Made by a program: the position numbers and the translations under genes. DNA of 64,000 bases from NCBI GenBank assembly GCA_934292955.1, contig CAKQXZ010000002.1:3232-67231 (forward strand). Reading direction: 5' to 3'. The stretch is from an uncultured Clostridia bacterium. Lineage in GTDB: Bacteria; Bacillota_A; Clostridia; Christensenellales; Borkfalkiaceae. This document shows positions 58,693 through 64,000 of the stretch, one piece after another. The notes below the pieces were generated by a model, which was not told the origin of the DNA, did not search any database, and saw only the letters and a list, made by a program, of their open reading frames with translations. The stretch's first letter is position 1. Each line of letters opens with the position of its first letter.

Positions 58693-59673
58693 TCAGACGG
58701 TCGTACCTTCGGCAATAAACACGTCTGCTTTTTCTGTTTTTATCCCGCCGCTGTTCTTTTCTATTCTTTCTATAATAAGCGAAACGGCGTCGCTGCAAAG
58801 CTTGGGTTTATCCGTTCCGACCGAAGTAAGTCTTTGCGGAATTTTTATTTCTTCCTGAATATTGTCGTACCCGACGATTTTAACTTTGGGCAGGTTGTAT
58901 TTTTCTATATAGAACAGCGTTTCGAAAGCGATCATATCGTTAAAACAGAATATGCCGTCGGGATATTTATCACCTTTAAGTTCTTTTATCTTTTCGCCGA
59001 ATTCTTCGTTGTCAAGCCCCGATCTTATAAGCAGTTCGGGCGCAATTCCGTTTTCTTCGAGAACCGCCTTAAACCCGTCGTAACGGTCGAACGCGCAGGT
59101 CAGCGACATTACTTCCGAAATCATAAGAATTTTTTTACACCCCGATTCCAGAAGTTTTTTCGCCGCAAGTCTGCCGCCTTTCACGTCGTCGGTATAAACG
59201 TAATCGACGCCCGAAACGTCGGTTTTTCTTCCGAACAGCAAAACAGGCACTTTATACTCGCCTATAAGCGAAACGATACATTCTTCGGGTTCGATGAAAG
59301 TTATAATGCCGTCCACGTTGTGCGAAATCGCCGTCAGATAAGATTCTCTGTCTAAACTCCATTTCCTTTGCGAAAGCGTGAGCATCGTGTATCCGCGCTC
59401 TTTAAGGCAGAACTGAATGTAGTCCGCCATAATAGAGAAGTAAACGTTTCTTAAGTTATCGAAAACCACCGCAATAAGTCGGGTAGCCCCGCTTCTGAGC
59501 GCGGTCGCCGTGGAATTTTTAACGTAATTCAGTTCGGAAGCGATGGCAAGTATCCTGTCTCTCGTTTCGGGCGAAATATCGGGAGCGTTTCTCATCGCGC
59601 GCGATACCGTCTGCGGGGTCACGTTAGCCGCTTTTGCTACGTCTTTGATTGTAATTCTCGTTTTGTTTGTCAT
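58693..59673 (-). CDS. LacI-family transcriptional regulator
   Basis: A 326-residue repressor. The N-terminal helix-turn-helix ITIKDVAKAANVTPQTVSRA is typical, followed by the hinge helix SGATRLIAVVFDNL and a periplasmic-binding-protein-like sensor (about 60-320). The start is ambiguous: TTG (59682) is very close to the AAAGGA site, and ATG (59673) is 12 bases away; I chose ATG. It is the second gene after the GH43 gene and probably binds the (TAACGT)n operator in front of that gene, and possibly sites for the giant-esterase operon. Confidence 0.9.
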   Translation of the reverse strand: MTNKTRITIKDVAKAANVTPQTVSRAMRNAPDISPETRDRILAIASELNYVKNSTATALRSGATRLIAVVFDNLRNVYFSIMADYIQFCLKERGYTMLTLSQRKWSLDRESYLTAISHNVDGIITFIEPEECIVSLIGEYKVPVLLFGRKTDVSGVDYVYTDDVKGGRLAAKKLLESGCKKILMISEVMSLTCAFDRYDGFKAVLEENGIAPELLIRSGLDNEEFGEKIKELKGDKYPDGIFCFNDMIAFETLFYIEKYNLPKVKIVGYDNIQEEIKIPQRLTSVGTDKPKLCSDAVSLIIERIEKNSGGIKTEKADVFIAEGTTV

Positions 59674-59785
59674 TTTCGGCAATAATCCTTTCGTCGTTAT
59701 GCAACTATTTCCGACACCGCGTTTGTTCGCCGCTTTTTATCTTCGCTACCGTTATGTTTTCGCGGCTCGTAGTTTTCGTTTAACC

Positions 59786-60667
59786 TTATAAATCTATTAT
59801 CATTACGTCACCGTCGAAACGAACGGGAGCAATGCAGGCACGGCGGTCGCCGCTCGGTTTATCGTAATCGGTGTGAATATGGAACGCCGTCATAAGCTGC
59901 CCGTCTTTATCTGTAAAAAAGCAGTTGTGCCCGGGGCCCGAAAACTCGTTTTCTTTATATCTAAGTATGGGGTTTTTATCGTATTTTATGAATTTGCCCA
60001 TCGGCTTATCGCTCATGGCAACGCCCACCGAATATTCTCTGCAATCGAAACAGTTAACCGAATAGCAAAGATAATATATACCGCTTCTTTTAAGCACGGC
60101 GGGAGCTTCGTTCCATTTCCAGTCCGCGCAGTGCGAAGTTTCCCACGGCACGTCGGGCGTGGTCAGTTTTACAGGTTCGCCCACCACTTTCATCCCATCG
60201 ATCGAGAATTTAACGCAGTAAATCTCACTCGTATGCACGCCGTTTATAACGTTTTCGCTGCAATCGCGTGAAAAATACAGATAGCCCTGCTTGTCGTCGT
60301 CAATAAACAACGAACCGTCTATAACCGCGTAACCGTAATCGAAAATCGGCTCGTCACCGACGTTTTCAAACGGACCGCAAGGCGAATCGGCAACGGCAAG
60401 CCATAAACGCAAACTATGATTTTTTGCCCACCTTGCGGTGTAAATCATATAATATTTGCCGCTGATTTCATACACTTCGGGGGCCCAGTAACAGTTCTCG
60501 GTAACGCCGGCTGCCTTAAAACAGTATCCGCAATTTTTCCAATTCAAAAGATCGGTTGAAGAAAAATATAAAAATCCGTCGGGAGCTGAAGTCGCGTACA
60601 TATAGTAAGTATCGCCCGCCCTTAAAATAAACGGATCACCTATACCGGTAATTGCTGTTTCAATCAT
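59786..60667 (-). CDS. GH43 enzyme, cytoplasmic
   Basis: A 293-residue single-domain GH43 enzyme. The three acidic residues are visible: GIGDPFIL (about 11), AVIDGSLFID (about 115) and WNEAPAVLKRSGIYYLCYS (about 185). YWAPEVYEISGKYYMIY is near 60 and SGPGHNCFF near 245. No signal peptide, so it acts on imported oligosaccharides, probably releasing arabinose or xylose. CGGAG precedes ATG. It is the first gene of the GH43-lacI operon under a consensus promoter with an operator. Confidence 0.9.
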   Translation of the reverse strand: MIETAITGIGDPFILRAGDTYYMYATSAPDGFLYFSSTDLLNWKNCGYCFKAAGVTENCYWAPEVYEISGKYYMIYTARWAKNHSLRLWLAVADSPCGPFENVGDEPIFDYGYAVIDGSLFIDDDKQGYLYFSRDCSENVINGVHTSEIYCVKFSIDGMKVVGEPVKLTTPDVPWETSHCADWKWNEAPAVLKRSGIYYLCYSVNCFDCREYSVGVAMSDKPMGKFIKYDKNPILRYKENEFSGPGHNCFFTDKDGQLMTAFHIHTDYDKPSGDRRACIAPVRFDGDVMIIDL

Positions 60668-60726
60668 AAATTACTCCGCATTTTATATAGTTTTTACACA
60701 ATAAAATGTGTATTTTTACCCTTTCG

Positions 60727-60754
60727 CTAACGTTAACGTTAACGTTAACGTAAC
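60727..60754 (-). promoter_or_regulatory. (TAACGT)4 operator array, probable LacI-family binding sites
   Basis: Four tandem TAACGT hexamers plus TAAC (60728-60755), which make overlapping GTTAAC/AACGTT palindromes. They start 4 bases downstream of the -10 and cover the transcription start to about +25. This is where a repressor such as the adjacent LacI would block transcription. Confidence 0.75.
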
Positions 60755-60757
60755 TGT

Positions 60758-60785
60758 ATTATACCACAAAAATAAATTTTGTCAA
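60758..60785 (-). promoter_or_regulatory. Consensus promoter of the GH43-lacI operon
   Basis: On the minus strand, TTGACA (60780-60785), a 16-base spacer and TATAAT (60758-60763). Both boxes match the consensus exactly. Confidence 0.88.
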
Positions 60786-60875
60786 TACTTTTTTGAAAAT
60801 TTCTTTGGCACAAATTTTTAAGCCCCCTAAAACGCCGCATTTTCCCTATGATTTTTCAGTTTTCCAAATTCCGCC

Positions 60876-60909
60876 GAAAAAAAAACTCGCGGAACAAATT
60901 CTGCGAGTC
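60876..60909 (-). terminator. Terminator of the rdgB gene
   Basis: ACTCGC (60885-60890) pairs with GCGAGT (60903-60908); a run of eight or more T follows on the minus strand. Confidence 0.9.
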
Positions 60910-60943
60910 TGATTTTATGGGTTTATAATATATTATCTTTATA

Positions 60944-61552
60944 TTACAGCGACTTATCGCCAAGCCCTGCCGCGCCGTGTTCGGTTAAAAACTCGCCCAC
61001 TTTGCAGAACGCAAGATATCTGTGGCTCATCTGTCTTTTATCGTTCATCATAAGCGCGAACGGCACGTCGGAGCCGTCGGGAATAAATATGCGGTCGTAG
61101 TCCATGCAATCCATATCTTCGCCGTAGACCTTATCGGCAATTCTGCCCTTAATTATTCCGTCAAAAGTCTTGTATCTTCCGTCGGGCAGACTGACAGCCA
61201 GCACGGTGCGGAAATACGCCTTTCTGTTCTTTCCGTCAAGCAGCGACAAAATACCGTCGTATCCGATTTTTTTCATTATCCATTTGGTGTTCATTCCCGG
61301 GAAATCTTCGAACGCTTCGAAAAATATTCCCGCGTCTTCGGCAACTACTATAAGATTGTTCTTTTCAGCCCCGTCGACCGCCGCGCTCACGGCAATTTCT
61401 TTAAGCGCGTCGCTCACCGAATCGTCTTTATTTTCATGCTTTTCGCAATCGAGTTGTTCGATATTCACAAGCGGATACCCTTTAAGGGCTTCTTTCGCTT
61501 CAAGAACTTTATGCTTGTTCTGCGTTAAAAAATGTAATGTAACCTTTTCCAT
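60944..61552 (-). CDS. rdgB: Non-canonical purine NTP pyrophosphatase (RdgB/HAM1 family)
   Basis: A 202-residue enzyme. The start FLTQNKHKVLEAKEAL is the family's SxNxxK nucleotide motif (T instead of S), followed by VVAEDAGIFFEAFEDFPG (Asp catalytic and metal-binding), and DYDRIFIPDG and MSHRYLAF (in place of the common SHR). It removes XTP and dITP from the nucleotide pool. The GTG two codons upstream is open, but AAGGAG is placed for the ATG at 61550-61552. Confidence 0.9.
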   Translation of the reverse strand: MEKVTLHFLTQNKHKVLEAKEALKGYPLVNIEQLDCEKHENKDDSVSDALKEIAVSAAVDGAEKNNLIVVAEDAGIFFEAFEDFPGMNTKWIMKKIGYDGILSLLDGKNRKAYFRTVLAVSLPDGRYKTFDGIIKGRIADKVYGEDMDCMDYDRIFIPDGSDVPFALMMNDKRQMSHRYLAFCKVGEFLTEHGAAGLGDKSL

Positions 61553-61604
61553 GTTCACTCCTTATTTATATCGCCTTTATTTTATATCAATAACGCCTAA
61601 AAAT

Positions 61605-61626
61605 CCGTCTATAAGTCGATTATCTC
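61605..61626 (+). repeat. Dispersed hairpin motif, copy 12
   Basis: CGTC TATAAGTCGATTAT CTCAAC. The stem and loop are kept, the outer arm is lost. It lies upstream of the rdgB gene, so it is not a 3' element there. Confidence 0.8.
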
Positions 61627-61645
61627 AACTTTTCGCTTGATTTTT

Positions 61646-61702
61646 AGTCCTTCATCATCCTGAGCGTAGCCGAAGGATCCAGGCTCTTTGGCAGCACATT
61701 CT
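61646..61702 (+). repeat. REP-like element, short variant
   Basis: CATCATCCTGAGCGTAGCCG then AAGGATCCAGGC and a degenerate second part. The ATCCT/AGGAT stem is kept with a shorter loop than in the 70-base copies. Confidence 0.75.
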
Positions 61703-61743
61703 TATAATCCGTTACCGCACTTGCCCCAACGCACTGCCCCTTC

Positions 61744-61805
61744 GTCATCCTGAGACTTGCCCCTTGCCATGCTTACGAAGGATCCAGGCACGAAGTGCCG
61801 CACTT
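61744..61805 (+). repeat. REP-like element, long variant
   Basis: CGTCATCCTGAGACTTGCCC, GAAGGATCC, then GGCAC-GAA-GTGCC and CGCAC. The second hairpin stem is that of copies 1 and 2 in the 37.8 kb array, with the loop of copy 3. Confidence 0.85.
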
Positions 61806-61948
61806 TCTGATAATTCTGCCAACCTTTTCAACAACCGCGCACCCCCGTCAAACCTTACAACACACCGATTATACAAAATAACGCGCCGCCCGTCAAGCCG
61901 TAATCGAGCCTATCATAATCAAAATTGCGTTTGCGGCGGCGTTATTTG
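61806..61948. other. Intergenic stretch before argS
   Basis: No gene or repeat is seen between the last REP-like element and the argS promoter. A T-box (specifier loop, conserved TGGNACCGCG bulge) was looked for and not found. Confidence 0.6.
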
Positions 61949-61977
61949 TTGCAATAAATTATGTTTTATGATAAAAT
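61949..61977 (+). promoter_or_regulatory. Promoter for argS
   Basis: TTGCAA (61949-61954), a 17-base spacer and TAAAAT (61972-61977). A leader of about 118 bases precedes the argS ATG. Confidence 0.68.
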
Positions 61978-62102
61978 ACGCAACGAACGGTCGAAAAAGG
62001 CGGAATTCCGTTTGTCGGCGCACTTAAAAAGCATCCAAAGCACCGCTTATAAGCGAGCATATTACGGCGCACGTTCCGTTTCAGCCCGATTAAGGAGTTT
62101 TT

Positions 62103-63794
62103 ATGGACTACAAAAAATACATATCCGAAAAGATTAAAATCGACGGAGTAACTTCCGAAGAAATAGCGGGATACATTTCCGCGCCCCCTTCGCAGGAAAT
62201 GGGAGATTACGCTCTGCCCTGTTTCCGTTTTGCAAAGGCGTTGCGCAAATCGCCCGTGATGATTGCAAACGAACTTAAAGAAGTTTTCCCGACCGACGAC
62301 GTAATCACCGAAGTTTCGGCTGTAAACGGATATCTTAATTTCAAGGTCGACCGCAACTCTTTCTCTTCAAAAGTTCTGTCGGACGTTCTTACTCAAGGCG
62401 CAAAGTACGGCAGTTCAAATGAAGGCGCGGGCAAAACGATATGCATCGACTATTCGTCTATAAATATAGCAAAGCCCTTCCATATAGGGCATTTAAGCAC
62501 GACCGTTCTCGGCAGTTCGCTTTATAAAATATTCAACTTTTTGGGATATAAGGCAGTCGGCATAAACCACCTTGGCGACTACGGCACGCAGTTCGGCAAG
62601 CTCATTTACGCTTATAAGGCATGGGGCAGCGAAGAAGCCGTCGAAAAAGGCGGACTTAAAGAACTCACACGCCTTTACGTCAAGTATCACGAAGAAGCGG
62701 AAAAACACCCCGAAATGGACGACGCCGCACGCGCGTATTTTAAGGCGATAGAACAAAAAGATCCCGAAGCCGTCGCCCTGTTCGAAAAGTTCAAGGCAAT
62801 GACGCTTAAAGATATCGAACGTATTTACGACCTTCTGAACGTTAAGTTCGATTCTTACGCGGGCGAAAGTTTTTATAACGACAAAATGCAGCCTGTTATA
62901 GACGAACTCAAAGCCAAAAATCTGCTCACCGAAAGTCAGGGCGCAATGGTCGTCAATCTCGACGCGTACGATATGCCCCCCTGCATAATTCTGCGCTCCG
63001 ACGGCGCATCTCTTTACGCCACGCGCGATTTAGCCGCCGCGTTCTACCGCAAAAAAACTTACGATTTTTATAAATGTCTGTATGTGGTCGCCTATCAGCA
63101 GAACCTGCATTTCAAGCAGTTATTCAAAGTTCTCGAACTTATGGGCAAAGACTGGGCTAAAGACATGGTTCACGTCGCTTACGGCATGGTATCTTTGGAA
63201 GACGGCGCAATGAGTACCCGCAAAGGTCACGTCGTCTGGCTTGAAGAAGTTATCGATAAATGCATCGAAAAGTGCTATAACGTCATAAACGAAAAAAATT
63301 CGGAACTGAGCAACAAAGAAGAAATCGCAAAACAGGTCGGCGTAGGCGCGGTCATTTTCGGCGCGCTTTCGAACAACAAAATCAAAGATATCGTATTCTC
63401 TTACGACAAAGTGCTTAACTTCGACGGCGAAACCGGACCTTACGTTCAATACACCGCCGCCCGCTGTTTCGGCGTGCTTGCAAAAGCGACCGTCGATTAT
63501 GCCGATTACGTTATGCCCGAAACGCTCGAAAGTGCCGAATACGAACTTATAAACCAACTTTCGCTCTTCCCGCAGACGGTTAAGAACGCGGCGGAAAAAT
63601 ACGAACCGTCCTTTGTCACCCGCTATGCGATAGAACTTGCAAAATTATATAATAAGTTCTATATCGAGTGCAAAATTCTCACCGCCGAAGACGAAAACAA
63701 GGTCAAATTCAGACTTACTCTCACAAAATGCGTGCGCACCGTGCTTGAAAACGCCCTTGCCCTTCTCGGCATCGCCACCCCCGAAAGAATGTAA
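62103..63794 (+). CDS. argS: Arginyl-tRNA synthetase
   Basis: A 563-residue class I synthetase that charges tRNA-Arg. Order: the N-terminal tRNA-D-loop domain (about 1-100), the HIGH motif as KPFHIGHLST (about 126), the Rossmann core, the KMSKS-like loop as GAMSTRKGHV (about 370), and the all-alpha anticodon-binding domain with the ending LALLGIATPERM. AAGGAG lies 7 bases before ATG. A copy of the dispersed motif begins 6 bases after the stop. Confidence 0.97.
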   Translation: MDYKKYISEKIKIDGVTSEEIAGYISAPPSQEMGDYALPCFRFAKALRKSPVMIANELKEVFPTDDVITEVSAVNGYLNFKVDRNSFSSKVLSDVLTQGAKYGSSNEGAGKTICIDYSSINIAKPFHIGHLSTTVLGSSLYKIFNFLGYKAVGINHLGDYGTQFGKLIYAYKAWGSEEAVEKGGLKELTRLYVKYHEEAEKHPEMDDAARAYFKAIEQKDPEAVALFEKFKAMTLKDIERIYDLLNVKFDSYAGESFYNDKMQPVIDELKAKNLLTESQGAMVVNLDAYDMPPCIILRSDGASLYATRDLAAAFYRKKTYDFYKCLYVVAYQQNLHFKQLFKVLELMGKDWAKDMVHVAYGMVSLEDGAMSTRKGHVVWLEEVIDKCIEKCYNVINEKNSELSNKEEIAKQVGVGAVIFGALSNNKIKDIVFSYDKVLNFDGETGPYVQYTAARCFGVLAKATVDYADYVMPETLESAEYELINQLSLFPQTVKNAAEKYEPSFVTRYAIELAKLYNKFYIECKILTAEDENKVKFRLTLTKCVRTVLENALALLGIATPERM

Positions 63795-63799
63795 AAAGT

Positions 63800-63822
63800 C
63801 GGGCTATAGCACCGTTATCACG
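63800..63822 (+). repeat. Dispersed hairpin motif, copy 13 (loop variant)
   Basis: GGGC TATAGCACCGTTAT CACGC. The ATAG/TTAT stem is kept while the whole loop is changed from GTCGA to CACCG. It is preceded by AAAAAGTC as at 45745. Confidence 0.7.
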
Positions 63823-63830
63823 CTATAATC

Positions 63831-63859
63831 TTGACAAATCGAAACAATTATTATTTTAA
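63831..63859 (+). promoter_or_regulatory. Promoter for the HAD hydrolase gene
   Basis: TTGACA (63831-63836) with TTTTAA at 17-base spacing (63854-63859) or TATTTT at 15. With the first choice transcription would start at or next to the ATG. Confidence 0.5.
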
Positions 63860-63864
63860 CACCC

Positions 63865-64000
63865 ATGAAAAAACTTGCAATTTTCGATCTTGACGGAACG
63901 CTTATAGATACACTGCTCGGTCTTAACGCCTGTATGAACCGCGCTCTTCAAAAAAACGGTATTAACGATATTACTTTGGAAGATACGCGCCGTTTTGTAG
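63865..64000 (+). CDS. HAD-superfamily hydrolase (phosphoglycolate phosphatase-like), truncated by the window
   Basis: The first 45 residues are present, starting MKKLAIFDLDGTLIDTLLG. The DLDGTLIDT motif holds the nucleophile and acid Asp residues of the HAD family, and the following helical cap is that of Gph/PGP-type enzymes. There is no ribosome site before the ATG, unlike nearly all other genes here, and a promoter lies so close that the mRNA may be leaderless. The rest lies beyond the window. Confidence 0.9.
   Translation, partial: MKKLAIFDLDGTLIDTLLGLNACMNRALQKNGINDITLEDTRRFV

Noticed and set aside
60727..60754. TAACGT repeats as an attachment site or telomere-like repeat
   Set aside because: Their position right over the start of a consensus promoter beside a lacI gene is explained better as an operator.
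61984..62102. T-box or other riboswitch in the argS leader
   Set aside because: No conserved T-box bulge sequence or specifier arrangement was found; the leader shows no stable structure I can support.

Overview
The window looks like a chromosomal segment of an anaerobic, probably gut-associated Bacillota (Clostridia) bacterium. The evidence is strong AGGAGG-type ribosome binding sites, AraC and LacI regulators, an FMN riboswitch in front of ribU, a TM1266-type [FeFe]-hydrogenase-system regulator, and carbohydrate ABC importers with lipoprotein binding proteins instead of SusC/SusD. The lineage is inference; no rRNA or tRNA gene is present. I see no phage, transposase, plasmid or CRISPR locus.

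Layout. 0-4.5 kb: zinc-ribbon protein, M23 peptidase, unknown membrane protein, MATE exporter, SGNH hydrolase. 4.7-16.5 kb: a glycan-degradation cluster with GH43, RpiB/LacAB-type isomerase, secreted alpha/beta-hydrolase, GH110-like beta-helix enzyme, GH78 rhamnosidase, two small SGNH esterases, a second GH43, and a divergent AraC regulator with its promoter. 16.7-33.5 kb: a nine-gene minus-strand block read as GH35, sugar-binding lipoprotein, two permeases, three Ig-type surface proteins plus a DUF4838 protein, and a GH109-like enzyme. 34-38.3 kb: a sialate O-acetylesterase-like gene, an NMT1/THI5-type ABC importer and a TM1266 regulator. 38.7-47.7 kb: housekeeping (class II aldolase, ribU under an FMN riboswitch, Mrp, M29 aminopeptidase) mixed with four poorly known proteins. 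47.9-60.8 kb: a second sugar-import operon (giant SGNH/CBM9-like esterase, binding protein, two permeases, giant GH43), then a GH43-lacI operon with a clear promoter and operator. 60.9-64 kb: rdgB, argS and the start of a HAD phosphatase.

How the genes fit together. The sugar systems appear to strip glycan side chains outside the cell (lipoprotein and secreted GH43, esterases, Ig-domain binding proteins), import oligosaccharides through ABC permeases, and finish them in the cytoplasm with GH35, GH43, GH78, GH110-like and GH109-like enzymes that lack signal peptides. No MsiK-type ATPase is encoded beside either sugar importer, so a shared ATPase elsewhere is inferred.

Most unusual signals. 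(1) A 19-22 bp hairpin-forming motif, core TATARGTCGATTAT, occurs at about 13 sites, mostly between genes; its base changes fall in the loop or turn A-U into G-U. (2) A REP-like element of about 70 bp, with compensatory stem changes, occurs six times. (3) A module of about 190 residues, which I cannot name, is present four times in the two giant secreted proteins of one operon. (4) The GH43-lacI promoter is followed directly by a (TAACGT)4 operator array.
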